NCBI GenBank assembly: GCA_910588235.1
Contig: CAJUOQ010000008.1
Coordinates: forward strand, 1-64,000
Reading direction: 5' to 3'
DNA: 64,000 bases
From: an uncultured Atopostipes sp.
GTDB lineage: Bacteria > Bacillota > Bacilli > Lactobacillales > Carnobacteriaceae_A
Shown: positions 38,973 through 48,019 of the stretch, piece by piece
Layout of the letters: each line of letters opens with the position of its first letter
Position numbering within the stretch: position 1 is the first letter of the stretch
Translations under genes and position numbers: made by a program
The notes under the pieces: generated by a model
What the model saw: only the letters and a program-made list of their open reading frames with translations
Database searches by the model: none
Told to the model about the DNA's origin: nothing

Positions 38973-39620
38973 ATGGATTTAATCTTATTAGGTTTGCCTG
39001 GTGCTGGGAAAGGTACACAAGCAGAATATTTAGTGGAGGAATATAATATTCCACACATTTCGACAGGTGATATCTTCCGAGCAGCAACAAAAAATGAAAC
39101 CCCTCTTGGATTAGAAGCGAAAAAGTATATGGACGCTGGTGAATTAGTACCGGACGAAGTTACGAATAATATCGTTAAAGAAAGATTACAAGAAGAAGAT
39201 GTAAAAGATGGATTTTTACTTGATGGTTATCCTAGAACTTTAAATCAAAGTGAAGCTTTAAGAGATAATTTACAAGAACTTGGTAGAGAATTAGATGCTG
39301 TTATTTATTTAAATGTTCCGAAAGATATTTTAGTGGAACGTTTAGCAGGTCGTTACATTTGCTCAAACTGTGGAGCGACTTATCATAAACTCAATAACCC
39401 AACAAAGGTTGAAGGAGTATGTGATCGATGTGGCGGGACAGATTTCTATCAAAGAGAAGACGATAAACCTGAAACAGTTAAAAAGCGGATCAAAGTAAAT
39501 GAAGAACAGACCGATAAACTTGTTGATTTTTATCAAGAAGAAGGCGTTCTAATTGAAGTCGATGGGAATCAAGATCCTGAAGATACATTCGCTGAAATTA
39601 AAGAATTGTTGAAGGGCTAA
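38973..39620 (+). CDS. adk: Adenylate kinase (zinc-lid type)
   Basis: Adk interconverts ATP + AMP and 2 ADP. The 215-residue protein has the P-loop [10 protein letters not shown] at 7-16, the DGYPRT motif near 84-89, and a lid with four cysteines (CSNC near 130 and CDRC near 150) that binds structural zinc. The start is ATG at 38973 with GGGGAGG upstream. The map gene that often follows adk in Bacillus is not here. Confidence 0.98.
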   Translation: MDLILLGLPGAGKGTQAEYLVEEYNIPHISTGDIFRAATKNETPLGLEAKKYMDAGELVPDEVTNNIVKERLQEEDVKDGFLLDGYPRTLNQSEALRDNLQELGRELDAVIYLNVPKDILVERLAGRYICSNCGATYHKLNNPTKVEGVCDRCGGTDFYQREDDKPETVKKRIKVNEEQTDKLVDFYQEEGVLIEVDGNQDPEDTFAEIKELLKG

Positions 39621-39624
39621 ACGT

Positions 39625-39653
39625 TGAAACACTGGCGGTTTTGTAGTATAATA
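39625..39653 (+). promoter_or_regulatory. Internal promoter of infA-rpmJ-rpsM-rpsK-rpoA-rplQ
   Basis: TTGAAA (39625-39630), 17-base spacer, TATAAT (39648-39653). A small TTTTCCT/AGGGAAA hairpin follows at about 39662-39687. Confidence 0.8.
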
Positions 39654-39744
39654 CTAAGAGTGTTTTCCTATAAGATAAGGGAAACAATTTGAAGTAATAA
39701 TAAATAACTAATAATTGTGATGACATTAGAGGAGGGATCCAGGC

Positions 39745-39963
39745 ATGGCAAAAGAAGATATGATTGAAGTAGAAGGAACAGTTACTGAAACTTTACCCAA
39801 TGCAATGTTTAATGTAGAGCTTGAAAATGGGCATGAAATTCTAGCGCATGTTTCTGGCAAAATTCGTATGAACTACATCCGGATTCTGCCTGGAGACAAA
39901 GTAACAGTCGAAATGTCACCGTATGACTTAACTAAAGGACGTATCACGTATCGATACAAATAA
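39745..39963 (+). CDS. infA: Translation initiation factor IF-1
   Basis: IF-1 occupies the 30S A site during initiation. The 72-residue OB-fold protein has the normal length and sequence, including [35 protein letters not shown] strands and the basic [20 protein letters not shown] stretch. The start is ATG at 39745 with GGAGGGA upstream, behind its own promoter. Confidence 0.98.
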   Translation: MAKEDMIEVEGTVTETLPNAMFNVELENGHEILAHVSGKIRMNYIRILPGDKVTVEMSPYDLTKGRITYRYK

Positions 39964-39993
39964 AAATTCCTGATATTCATGGAGGTTTAAAAA

Positions 39994-40107
39994 ATGAAAG
40001 TAAGACCATCAGTAAAAAAAATGTGTGACAATTGCAAAATCGTTCGTCGTAAAGGACGAGTACATGTAATTTGTAGCAATCCAAAACACAAACAAAGACA
40101 AGGATAA
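39994..40107 (+). CDS. rpmJ: 50S ribosomal protein L36
   Basis: L36 is the smallest 50S protein. The 37-residue protein [20 protein letters not shown] has the zinc motif C11/C14, C27 and H32. The start is ATG at 39994 with ATGGAGG upstream. Confidence 0.97.
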   Translation: MKVRPSVKKMCDNCKIVRRKGRVHVICSNPKHKQRQG

Positions 40108-40126
40108 TAAGCAGGAGGTGCAATAA

Positions 40127-40468
40127 ATGGCACGTATAGCTGGAGTAGATATTCCACGTGACAAACAAATCGTTATCTCATTAACTTATATTTATGGAAT
40201 CGGAAAAACGACTGCTCAAAAAGTTTTACAAGCAGCAGGAGTACCGGAAGAAACCCGTGTAAGTGAACTTACAAACGATCAGTTAGACGCAATTCGCTCA
40301 GAAGTTAACGAATTAAGAATCGAAGGTGACCTTCGTCGTGAAGTTTCACAAAACATTAAACGACTAACTGAAATTGGTTCATACCGTGGTTCACGTCACC
40401 GTAAAGGTTTACCTGTACGCGGACAAAAAACTAAAAATAACGCACGTACTCGAAAAGGTTCAAAATAA
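40127..40468 (+). CDS. rpsM: 30S ribosomal protein S13, short C terminus
   Basis: S13 lies in the 30S head, bridges to the 50S, and its C-terminal tail contacts P-site tRNA. The 113-residue protein matches up to [18 protein letters not shown], then ends with Ser-Lys. Bacillus-type S13 has about 121 residues and continues with a basic Arg/Lys tail. Downstream bases show no frame-shifted remainder of the tail, so this looks natural. The start is ATG at 40127 with AGGAGGTG upstream. Confidence 0.95.
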   Translation: MARIAGVDIPRDKQIVISLTYIYGIGKTTAQKVLQAAGVPEETRVSELTNDQLDAIRSEVNELRIEGDLRREVSQNIKRLTEIGSYRGSRHRKGLPVRGQKTKNNARTRKGSK

Positions 40469-40501
40469 TAATATACGAGTAGATAGGAGGAAAAGATTCG
40501 A

Positions 40502-40894
40502 ATGGCAAGAAGAAATAGAACACGTTCACGTAAACGTCAAAGAAAAAATATTGAGCATGGAGTTGCTCATGTTCGATCAACATTTAACAACACGATTGTC
40601 ATGATTTCAGATGTACACGGAAATGCAATTTCTTGGTCATCTGCTGGTGCATTAGGTTTCAAAGGATCTCGTAAATCTACACCATTTGCTGCTCAAATGG
40701 CTGCGGAAGCTGCTGCAAAAGTAGCAATTGAAAATGGCATGAAAACTATTGAAGTATCAGTTAAAGGACCTGGGTCAGGCCGTGAATCAGCAATCCGTTC
40801 ATTACAAGCTAACGGATTAGATGTTACAGCAATTCGTGATGTAACACCAATTCCACACAATGGTACCCGTCCTCCAAAACGCCGCCGCGTGTAA
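40502..40894 (+). CDS. rpsK: 30S ribosomal protein S11
   Basis: S11 forms the 30S platform by the E site and contacts mRNA. The 130-residue protein has [43 protein letters not shown] and the C-terminal [17 protein letters not shown], all typical. The start is ATG at 40502 with AGGAGGAAA upstream. Confidence 0.98.
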   Translation: MARRNRTRSRKRQRKNIEHGVAHVRSTFNNTIVMISDVHGNAISWSSAGALGFKGSRKSTPFAAQMAAEAAAKVAIENGMKTIEVSVKGPGSGRESAIRSLQANGLDVTAIRDVTPIPHNGTRPPKRRRV

Positions 40895-40966
40895 TAAGGA
40901 AGTGCATTTTAATTTACTTAAAAACCGTTATGAGCACTGAACGTTTGAAAGGGGTAAACGGATTTT

Positions 40967-41911
40967 ATGATCGAAATTGAAAAACCAGTAATCGAAACAG
41001 TTGAGATCAGCGATGATGAAAAATTCGGGAAGTTTGTCGTTGAACCGCTAGAACGTGGTTACGGGACAACTTTAGGAAATTCAATGCGTCGCATTTTGCT
41101 GTCATCATTACCGGGTGCAGCTATTACTAGCGTACAGATTGATGGCGTATTGCATGAATTTTCAACTGTTGACGGCGTTGTAGAAGATGTTACAGCGTTG
41201 GTCTTAAACTTGAAAAAGGTTGCTATGAAAATACATTCTGAAGATGTAAAAAACTTAGAATTGGATATTGAAGGCCCAGCAACAATTACAGCGGGCGATA
41301 TTATTCATGACAGCGAAGTCGAAATTAAAAATCCTGATGTATATATTGGTACTGTAGCTGAAGGTGGCCATTTACATGCTCGAATGAATGCCCAAAGAGG
41401 TCGCGGATATGTCAATGCTGAAGATAATAAGCAAGACGATATGCCAATTGGTGTAATCCCAATCGACTCAATCTATACCCCAATCACACGAGTGAACTAC
41501 CATGTAGAAGATACTCGCGTAGGTGAAAGTGACCAATTTGATAAATTGACACTTGATGTATGGACAGATGGTTCCATTTCACCAGAGGATAGTGTAAGCT
41601 TGGCTGCAAAAATTTTAACTGAGCATCTAAATATTTTCGTTAACCTCACTGAAGAAGCTCGTGAAGCAGAAATCATGGTTGAGAAAGAAGAAACGAAAAA
41701 AGAAAAAATGCTTGAAATGACTGTTGAAGAACTTGATTTATCTGTTCGTTCATACAACTGTTTGAAACGTGCAGGAATCAATACTGTCGAGGAATTAACT
41801 GATAAAACAGAACCTGAAATGATGAAAGTCCGTAACTTAGGGAAGAAATCATTGACAGAAATCAAACAAAAATTAAATGAATTAGATTTATCTTTAAAAG
41901 ATGAAATTTAA
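40967..41911 (+). CDS. rpoA: DNA-directed RNA polymerase subunit alpha
   Basis: The alpha subunit assembles RNA polymerase and binds UP elements and activators through its C-terminal domain. The 314-residue protein has the N-terminal dimerisation domain (1-230; [20 protein letters not shown] near 34) and the C-terminal domain (about 245-314; [21 protein letters not shown]). The start is ATG at 40967 with AAAGGGG upstream. Confidence 0.98.
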   Translation: MIEIEKPVIETVEISDDEKFGKFVVEPLERGYGTTLGNSMRRILLSSLPGAAITSVQIDGVLHEFSTVDGVVEDVTALVLNLKKVAMKIHSEDVKNLELDIEGPATITAGDIIHDSEVEIKNPDVYIGTVAEGGHLHARMNAQRGRGYVNAEDNKQDDMPIGVIPIDSIYTPITRVNYHVEDTRVGESDQFDKLTLDVWTDGSISPEDSVSLAAKILTEHLNIFVNLTEEAREAEIMVEKEETKKEKMLEMTVEELDLSVRSYNCLKRAGINTVEELTDKTEPEMMKVRNLGKKSLTEIKQKLNELDLSLKDEI

Positions 41912-41949
41912 AAATATATTACTTTGTAGGTAAGGAGGATTTCAACTAA

Positions 41950-42468
41950 ATGGCATACCGTAAATTAGGACGTACAAGTTCACAAAGAAAAGCTCTATTA
42001 CGTGATTTAGTTTCTGACTTAATCATCAACGAGCGTATTAAAACAACAACTACTCGTGCGAAAGAAGTAGCCAAATTAGCGAATAAATTAGTTACTCTTG
42101 GTAAACGAGGTGACTTGCATGCACGTCGTCAAGCAGACCAAATTTTACGTAATGAATTAGCTACTGTTGAAGAAACTGAAGAAGCAATTATTGTAGAATC
42201 AGTTGTACAAAAATTATTTAATGAGATTGCTCCACGTTTTGAAACACGTAATGGAGGATATACACGCGTATTGAAAACAGAACCTCGTCGTGGTGATGGA
42301 GCTCCAATGGCAATTCTAGAATTTGTTGAAGAAGTTAACTTTGACGAAGTAGAAGATGAAGAAGAGCCAGCAGAAGAAGTAGCTGAAGATTCTGTAGAAG
42401 AAACAGAAGAAGTTGAAGCAGAAGATTCAACAGAAGCTGTAGAAGAAACAGAAGAAGCAGACGAATAA
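41950..42468 (+). CDS. rplQ: 50S ribosomal protein L17 with acidic C-terminal extension
   Basis: L17 sits near the tunnel exit. Residues 1-126 match the family ([20 protein letters not shown]; ending [11 protein letters not shown]). An extra tail of about 46 residues (127-172) follows, with 27 Asp/Glu and no Lys/Arg, including repeated EETEE units. Standard Firmicute L17 is 118-128 residues. Such tails occur in some other lineages and fit a salt- or alkali-adapted organism, but its role is unknown. It ends the alpha operon. Confidence 0.95.
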   Translation: MAYRKLGRTSSQRKALLRDLVSDLIINERIKTTTTRAKEVAKLANKLVTLGKRGDLHARRQADQILRNELATVEETEEAIIVESVVQKLFNEIAPRFETRNGGYTRVLKTEPRRGDGAPMAILEFVEEVNFDEVEDEEEPAEEVAEDSVEETEEVEAEDSTEAVEETEEADE

Positions 42469-42497
42469 TATTCGTTCGAACTGAATAATACAATGAC

Positions 42498-42615
42498 TCA
42501 CTTTTTATGATGTATGGAGAGCGTTATGATGATGGATTATTCCAAGTGTCTAGCTCTAGTTTCTCCTGGGAGCTAACTCCCGGGAGAAGCGTATATATCA
42601 AAAAGTGATTTTTTG
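42498..42615 (+). terminator. Composite structure after rplQ
   Basis: An outer stem TCACTTTTT (42498-42506) with AAAAAGTGA (42600-42608), followed by six T, encloses a GC-rich 12-bp hairpin (42561-42572 with 42577-42588). It has the form of a large terminator for the S10-spc-alpha operon. Confidence 0.55.
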
Positions 42616-42712
42616 TTTATATAAGGAGATTTTTATCAAAAAGTCGAAGGGGTAGCGTGAACTTGATCCTCTTATAGCGACTAGTATCTAATGATGTACA
42701 GGAGTAATTAAA

Positions 42713-43549
42713 ATGAGCCTAATATCACTTCAAAATTTATTTTATCGATATACGACAAGTTCAGAAAAATTTGTGTTAAACGATATCTCTTTAACGATTG
42801 AAAAGGGCGAATGGATTACGCTAATTGGAGCTAATGGTTCAGGCAAGTCTACATTAGTTAAAACATTAAATGGTTTAAATGTCCCACAAAAAGGGGAAGT
42901 CACCATTGATGGCTTAGCCTTAAATGAAGAAAACATATGGACTATTCGCCAAAAAGTAGGCATGGTTTTTCAAAATCCAGACAACCAATTTGTCGGTTCG
43001 ACCGTTCAAGATGATGTAGCTTTTGGGTTAGAGAATATTGGAGTCCCTCGCGAAGAGATGATTGAGCGAATCGATCAGGCCCTCATCCGAGTAGGGATGG
43101 AAAACTTTAAACAAATGGAACCTGCTAGACTTTCAGGTGGTCAAAAACAACGTGTAGCTATCGCGGGTATATTAGCATTACGCCCTGAAATTATTGTCTT
43201 AGACGAAGCCACAAGTATGTTAGATCCAAAAGGACGAGCGGAAGTTCTCTCCACTGTAAAGTCAGTAAAAGAGGAAAGTAACGTAACTGTTATTTCAATT
43301 ACACATGACATTAATGAGGCTGCTCAAGCGGATCGAATTTTTGTAATGGAACAAGGTCAAATTAAGCATGTGGATACACCAGAAGAAATATTTAAGCTTG
43401 GAGAAGAACTAATAGATCTTGGTTTAAATGTTCCTTTTGCTGAACAATTGAAAGAAGAACTCGCGCGCCGTGGCTTAAATGTTCCAGAGGAATATATGAC
43501 GGAAGAAAGGTTGGTGGAGTGGTTATGGAAATACGATTCGAAAATGTAA
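42713..43549 (+). CDS. ecfA1: ECF transporter ATPase EcfA1
   Basis: One of two ATPases of the energy-coupling factor module shared by many vitamin S components. The 278-residue protein has Walker A GANGSGKST near 37-45, Q-loop FQNPDNQFVG, signature LSGGQKQRVA near 140 and Walker B IIVLDEAT near 160. The start is ATG at 42713. The position after rplQ and before truA is conserved in Firmicutes. It overlaps ecfA2. Confidence 0.96.
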   Translation: MSLISLQNLFYRYTTSSEKFVLNDISLTIEKGEWITLIGANGSGKSTLVKTLNGLNVPQKGEVTIDGLALNEENIWTIRQKVGMVFQNPDNQFVGSTVQDDVAFGLENIGVPREEMIERIDQALIRVGMENFKQMEPARLSGGQKQRVAIAGILALRPEIIVLDEATSMLDPKGRAEVLSTVKSVKEESNVTVISITHDINEAAQADRIFVMEQGQIKHVDTPEEIFKLGEELIDLGLNVPFAEQLKEELARRGLNVPEEYMTEERLVEWLWKYDSKM

Positions 43550-44421
43550 ACTTCACTTATCAGCCCGATACGCCTTTTGAAAATAAAGTCTTACACGACA
43601 TCAACTTCACGATTAAAGATAAAAGCTATACGGCTATTGTGGGGCACACTGGAAGTGGGAAATCAACGATTTTACAGCATCTGAATGCACTAAAAATCCC
43701 AACTACAGGGAGTGTATGGATCGGTGACACTGAAATATCCGCGAAAGATCAAGTAAAATCACTCAACGATATTCGAAAAGAAGTCGGTGTTGTTTTTCAA
43801 TTTCCAGAAGCACAACTTTTTGAAGAAACGATCGGAAAAGATATCGCATTTGGTCCCCAAAACTTTGGATTATCTGAAGAAGAAGCGCTCAAACGCGCGG
43901 AAGAAATACTGCCTGTGGTCGGCTTAGATGCTTCATTTATGGATCGCTCTCCTTTTGATTTATCTGGGGGACAGATGCGTCGAGTAGCGATTGCTGGGGT
44001 CCTCGTGATGAAGCCAAGCGTTCTCGTTTTAGATGAACCGACGGCTGGTTTAGATCCAAAAGGCCAGTTTGAAATGATGTCGCTTTTTAAAGAACTTCAT
44101 GAAAAGCAAGATATTACAATTGTGCTAGTCACTCACCAAATGGAAGATGTGGCTGATTATGCGGATCATATGATTGTGTTAGATGAGGGAAGAGTCGTTG
44201 GTGAAGGTGCTCCAGGAGAAGTCTTTCAAAATGAACAGTGGCTCCAATCGATACAATTAGATGTTCCAAAAACGGTTGAATTTGCCCAGATGTTAGCTGA
44301 AGATGAACAATGGGTATTAGAAGATGTACCGTTAACCATTCATGAGTTATCGGATTTCATTATGGAAAAACTACAAAAATCAGCAGTACAAGGTGAAAGA
44401 ACAGGTGATGTCGATGGATAA
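43525..44421 (+). CDS. ecfA2: ECF transporter ATPase EcfA2
   Basis: The second ECF ATPase, pairing with EcfA1 as a heterodimer. The 298-residue protein has Walker A GHTGSGKST near 38-46, the FQFPEAQLFE Q-loop, signature LSGGQMRRVA near 143 and Walker B VLVLDEPT. I choose ATG 43525 with GGTGGAG just upstream. GTG 43519 is possible. It overlaps ecfA1 by about 25 bases and ecfT by 14 bases. Confidence 0.95.
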   Translation: MEIRFENVNFTYQPDTPFENKVLHDINFTIKDKSYTAIVGHTGSGKSTILQHLNALKIPTTGSVWIGDTEISAKDQVKSLNDIRKEVGVVFQFPEAQLFEETIGKDIAFGPQNFGLSEEEALKRAEEILPVVGLDASFMDRSPFDLSGGQMRRVAIAGVLVMKPSVLVLDEPTAGLDPKGQFEMMSLFKELHEKQDITIVLVTHQMEDVADYADHMIVLDEGRVVGEGAPGEVFQNEQWLQSIQLDVPKTVEFAQMLAEDEQWVLEDVPLTIHELSDFIMEKLQKSAVQGERTGDVDG

Positions 44422-45214
44422 ATTAATTCTGGGGCAGTATATTCCGGGAGATTCGTTTATTCACCGTTTGGATCCAAGAACAAAGCTGATTTCATCTATT
44501 TGGTTTATTTTGTTGATTTTTATGGCCAGTGGTTGGTGGACTTATGGCTTACTGATTGCGACCGTATTTATCGCAGCTAAACTCTCACAAATTCCTATCC
44601 GCTATTATATCAATGGCCTTAAACCTTTAACGTTTTTAATACTGATTACCGTGATTTTCCAATTGATGTTTTCTCAAGGAGATACGATTCTTTTTGAGTT
44701 CGGTTGGCTACGAATTACGCAAGAAGGACTGATCAATGCAGTCTTAATTATTATTCGTTTTGTCTTGATTGTTTTTATGTCAACGATCTTGACATTAACA
44801 ACGACACCTCTTGAGATTGCGGATGGGATAGAAGCTTTACTACGTCCATTGAAACGATTTAAAGTCCCTGTACAAGAAATTGCCCTTATTCTATCGATTG
44901 CCTTACGTTTCGTCCCTACTCTAATGCAAGAAACAGAAAAAATCATGAATGCGCAGAGAGCACGCGGGGTTGACTTTAGTGCCGGGAATTTACTTGAACG
45001 GATGAAAAAAGTTGTCCCATTATTGATTCCTTTGTTTATCAGTTCCATTGACCGAGCTGATCAATTAGCGGTTGCGATGACCGCTCGAGGTTATCATGGA
45101 GGAGAGATGCGGACAAAATTACGGCAATTGGTTTGGAGCCGCAATGATTGGCTAATATTCGGTATTTTCACTGGCCTTACACTCTTTCTTGTTGTTGGAC
45201 GATTTATTATTTAA
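44408..45214 (+). CDS. ecfT: ECF transporter transmembrane component EcfT
   Basis: The membrane coupling subunit of the group II ECF transporter. The 268-residue protein has about five hydrophobic helices and the coupling-helix Ala-Arg-Gly motifs, NAQRARGVDF near 180 and MTARGYHGG near 223. The start is ATG at 44408 with AAGGTGA upstream. ATG 44414 is an alternative. In-frame codons back to 44342 lie in ecfA2 and are rejected. Confidence 0.94.
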   Translation: MSMDKLILGQYIPGDSFIHRLDPRTKLISSIWFILLIFMASGWWTYGLLIATVFIAAKLSQIPIRYYINGLKPLTFLILITVIFQLMFSQGDTILFEFGWLRITQEGLINAVLIIIRFVLIVFMSTILTLTTTPLEIADGIEALLRPLKRFKVPVQEIALILSIALRFVPTLMQETEKIMNAQRARGVDFSAGNLLERMKKVVPLLIPLFISSIDRADQLAVAMTARGYHGGEMRTKLRQLVWSRNDWLIFGIFTGLTLFLVVGRFII

Positions 45215-45239
45215 CCAAGGTATGGAGGAGGTGGCGTGA

Positions 45240-46043
45240 GTGGAAAAAGCAGAAACTATTCGTTATAAGGCGACGATTGCTTATGATGGGACGAATTTTT
45301 CAGGTTTTCAAATTCAACCAAATGAACGAACCGTTCAAGGAGAAGTTGAAAAAGCTTTAAAAACAATTAATAAAGATAAATTTATTCGGATCCATCCGTC
45401 TGGACGAACCGATTCAGGAGTGCATGCACGAGCGATGGTCTTTCATTTTGACTTTCCGCGTTCGATTCCAAAAGAAGGTCTGTTTAGAGCGATCAACGTC
45501 TTAACGCCTGCAGATATATCTTTATATCATTTAGAAGAGGTCGCACAGGACTTTCATGCGCGTTACCATGCAGTAGGAAAGACCTATACTTATCGTGTGG
45601 ATAATCAGAAGATCCGTAATCCATTTACAAGAAATCATGTATTACATCATCCTTACTCTATGGATATTGAAAGGGCCCAACTGGCTTTAGATGTCTTAGT
45701 TGGTACGCATGATTTTACAAGTTTTTGTTCAACAAAAACAGATAAGGAAGATAAGGTCCGAACGATTTATAAAGCGACTGTCGAAAGAGATGAAACAACG
45801 CAAGAGTGGGTTTTTACATTTGTCGGCAATGGCTTTCTTTATAATATGATTCGAATTATCATTGGGACCGTTTTGGCTATCGCGGACGGTCGACGAGAAA
45901 TTGCGATTATGGCGGAAATCCTGGAGGCTAAAAAACGAGGAGCAGCAGGTCCTACAATTTCTCCAAAAGGACTCTACTTAGAAGAAGTGCATTATGACAG
46001 AGAAAAATTAAAAACCCCTGAAAAAATCCGGGATAATCGTTGA
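45240..46043 (+). CDS. truA: tRNA pseudouridine(38-40) synthase TruA
   Basis: TruA makes pseudouridine at positions 38-40 of the tRNA anticodon arm. The 267-residue protein has the catalytic GRTDSGVHA motif with Asp58, FHARYHAVGKTYTYRV near 102 and FTFVGNGFLYNMIRIIIG near 190. The start is GTG at 45240 with GGAGGAGG upstream. It is downstream of ecfT in the common order. Its TGA stop lies inside the -35 of the rplM promoter. Confidence 0.96.
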   Translation: MEKAETIRYKATIAYDGTNFSGFQIQPNERTVQGEVEKALKTINKDKFIRIHPSGRTDSGVHARAMVFHFDFPRSIPKEGLFRAINVLTPADISLYHLEEVAQDFHARYHAVGKTYTYRVDNQKIRNPFTRNHVLHHPYSMDIERAQLALDVLVGTHDFTSFCSTKTDKEDKVRTIYKATVERDETTQEWVFTFVGNGFLYNMIRIIIGTVLAIADGRREIAIMAEILEAKKRGAAGPTISPKGLYLEEVHYDREKLKTPEKIRDNR

Positions 46044-46068
46044 CATTGAGCCCGATTAAAGGTATTAT
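46040..46068 (+). promoter_or_regulatory. Promoter of rplM-rpsI
   Basis: TTGACA (46040-46045), 17-base spacer, TATTAT (46063-46068). The -35 overlaps the truA stop codon. Confidence 0.85.
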
Positions 46069-46074
46069 AACTAA

Positions 46075-46228
46075 TGGTATTGTTTACCACCATGATAAGC
46101 CCCGGAACTTATTATGTGAAAAACAGTAAAATTATACGATGAATTTAAATAATGAATGAAATTAATTTTATTTTTTTCTTTCGGAACAAAGATTAAAATA
46201 AATAATAAAAGATTCAAGAATTTATTTT
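46075..46228 (+). ncRNA. L13 leader of rplM-rpsI
   Basis: The 5' UTR begins with TTTACCACCATGATAAGCC and CCGGAACTTATTATG (46083-46117), which resembles the known L13 leader of Firmicutes (ACCACC...GATAAGCCCC...GAACTTAT). An AUAAG/CUUAU helix can be drawn. Assigned from memory of the motif. Confidence 0.6.
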
Positions 46229-46241
46229 GGAGGGAAAACTA

Positions 46242-46682
46242 GTGCGTACTTATATGGCTAAACCAGCTGAAATTGATCGCAAATGGTATGTTGTTGACGC
46301 TACAGACATTTCTTTAGGACGTCTTTCAACAGTTGTTGCAGCAATTTTACGCGGTAAAAATAAACCAACTTACACACCACACGTTGATACTGGTGATCAT
46401 GTTATTGTTGTAAATGCTGAAAAATTACAATTAACAGGTAAAAAAGAATCAGATAAATTATATGCTCGTCACTCTGGATATCCTGGCGGACTTACACAAG
46501 TTTCTGCTGGAGAATTACGTGAGAAGAATGCAAAACGTTTAGTTGAAACATCAATTAAAGGAATGCTTCCTAAAAACTCACTTGGACGTAAAATGATTAA
46601 AAAATTACATGTTTACGCAGGTCCAGATCACAAGCAAATAGCACAACAACCAGAAGAACTAGACATTACAGAATTGATTTAA
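46242..46682 (+). CDS. rplM: 50S ribosomal protein L13
   Basis: L13 is an early-assembly 50S protein. The 146-residue protein begins [20 protein letters not shown] and has the signature [21 protein letters not shown] near 106-126. The start is GTG at 46242, 7 bases after GGAGGG. The in-frame codon at 46227 overlaps that site. Confidence 0.97.
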   Translation: MRTYMAKPAEIDRKWYVVDATDISLGRLSTVVAAILRGKNKPTYTPHVDTGDHVIVVNAEKLQLTGKKESDKLYARHSGYPGGLTQVSAGELREKNAKRLVETSIKGMLPKNSLGRKMIKKLHVYAGPDHKQIAQQPEELDITELI

Positions 46683-46703
46683 TCTTAGGGAGGGAAATCC
46701 ACA

Positions 46704-47096
46704 TTGGCACAAGTACAATATTTTGGAACTGGTCGTCGTAAAAACTCTGTTGCTCGCGTTATTTTGACACCAGGTACAGGTAAAATTGAATTAAACGGTA
46801 AAGATATCTCAGAATACTTACCATATGACTATTTACAAACAGTTATTAGACAACCATTTGTCGCTACAGACACTGAAGGTAGTTACGATGTTCGTGCAAA
46901 CCTTCAAGGTGGAGGTTACGCAGGACAAGCAGGAGCAGTCCGTCACGGAATCGCTCGCGCTTTATTATCAGTAGATCCAGATTTCCGTTCTTCATTGAAA
47001 TCTGCAGGTTACTTAACACGTGACCCACGTATGAAAGAACGTTACAAACCTGGTCGTCGTAAAGCACGTAAATCACCACAATTCTCAAAACGTTAA
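46704..47096 (+). CDS. rpsI: 30S ribosomal protein S9
   Basis: S9 reaches the P-site tRNA anticodon stem with its C-terminal tail. The 130-residue protein has [12 protein letters not shown] near 8-19, [19 protein letters not shown] near 66 and the C-terminal KSPQFSKR tail with the conserved end Lys-Arg. The start is TTG at 46704 with AGGGAGGG upstream. Confidence 0.97.
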   Translation: MAQVQYFGTGRRKNSVARVILTPGTGKIELNGKDISEYLPYDYLQTVIRQPFVATDTEGSYDVRANLQGGGYAGQAGAVRHGIARALLSVDPDFRSSLKSAGYLTRDPRMKERYKPGRRKARKSPQFSKR

Positions 47097-47179
47097 TACG
47101 ATTACTATTGGATCAACAACGAGCAGTCTTTTTGGCTGCCAGTTGTTGCAAATCTCAATATAGTGATAAAGTTTGCTTG

Positions 47180-47212
47180 AAAGCACTGGCAGAAATGTCG
47201 GTGCTTTTTTGC
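47180..47212 (+). terminator. Terminator of rplM-rpsI
   Basis: AAAGCAC (47180-47186) pairs with GTGCTTT (47201-47207), with further inner pairs, and T continues after the stem. Confidence 0.82.
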
Positions 47213-47237
47213 CTTTTTTATAAGGAGCCTAATAGAA

Positions 47238-47293
47238 GAGCGAGAAAGATTTTTACTTGTAGAGATGTACAAGTTTCTGGGTCCCTCTCGTTC
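47238..47293 (+). other. Folded intergenic element
   Basis: GAGCGAGA (47238-47245) pairs with TCTCGTTC (47286-47293), with one G-U pair. It encloses ACTTGT/ACAAGT (47255-47260 with 47269-47274). It is not a recognisable tRNA or T-box. Confidence 0.35.
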
Positions 47294-47399
47294 AATTATT
47301 GCAGCGACGAAAGATAATCTGATGTGACCATAGCATTCAGAAGAAAAACCAAAATAAGCAGCCACGCTTAAACAGTTGCTTAAAAAGGAGATTATATAT

Positions 47400-47973
47400 A
47401 TGCATCATTCACATGATAAATCTAGCAATGGAAAAGTATCGTACTTGGAAAGCCCTGAACGGAAAAGAGAATTTTCTCCGGAACAATTACTGAATTTCAT
47501 TCCTTTAAAAGAAACGGATAGCATTTTAGACTTTGGTGCTGGAACGGGTTATTTTTCCATTCCAGTAGCGAAGAGAACCACGGGTAAAGTATACGCACTA
47601 GATATCGATGCTGAAATGTTGGAAATAATAAAAGAAAAAGCTTTAAAGGAACAGCTTACGAATATTGTGCCAGTGCAAGAAAGTATCGAAGAACTTTCCT
47701 TACCAGACGGGCTCTATTAATCTGATTATTGCTTCTCTAGTATTGCATGAAATTCAGCCGTTGGGTCCACTATTACAACAAATGAGAAATGTAATGAAAA
47801 AAGAAGGCTATCTAATCTGTCTGGAACTCGAACCAAAAGGTAATGCAGATCAAGGACCTAGACTTACCAGGGAAAGAATGGAGCAAGAAATGAAAGACGC
47901 TGGCTTCCAGATAACTGAGAAACATTTCCCCGCGGAATCTCTGTATATGCTCGTTGCACAGAAAGCAGATTAA
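47400..47973 (+). pseudogene. Class I SAM-dependent methyltransferase, frameshifted
   Basis: Two overlapping frames make one methyltransferase of about 190 residues (UbiE/Methyltransf_25-like). The first has motif I DFGAGTGYFSIPVA and stops at 47720. The second, one base out of register, continues with GSINLIIASLVLHEI and ends at 47973. Dropping one G from the GGG at 47709-47711 joins them as PDGSINLIIA and makes the total a multiple of three. It is either a recent pseudogene or a base-calling error. The start is ATG at 47400 with AAAGGAG upstream. The substrate is unknown. Confidence 0.85.
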
Positions 47974-48019
47974 TCTGTTGCTTGTTGTTTAATTAAGGAA
48001 ATGAGAACTTTAGCCAGAC

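Larger units (their letters stand above)
47097..47399 (+). other. Intergenic region with several hairpins, rpsI to methyltransferase
   Basis: The region of about 300 bases has a hairpin at 47114-47148 (CAACAAC/GTTGTTG with inner GCAG/CTGC), the rpsI terminator at 47180-47212 and a folded element at 47238-47293. No gene is seen. Confidence 0.6.

Noticed and set aside
42643..42680. Six-codon leader peptide (MNLILL) before ecfA1
   Set aside because: It is very short, with no attenuator folded behind it, so it is likely chance.
47108..47317. 69-residue frame after rpsI
   Set aside because: It runs through the rpsI terminator and hairpins, lacks a good ribosome binding site and looks non-natural in composition.
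47097..47399. T-box or tRNA in the spacer after rpsI
   Set aside because: No T-box sequence (GGTGGNACCGCG), no anticodon arm geometry and no TTCGA loop could be found.
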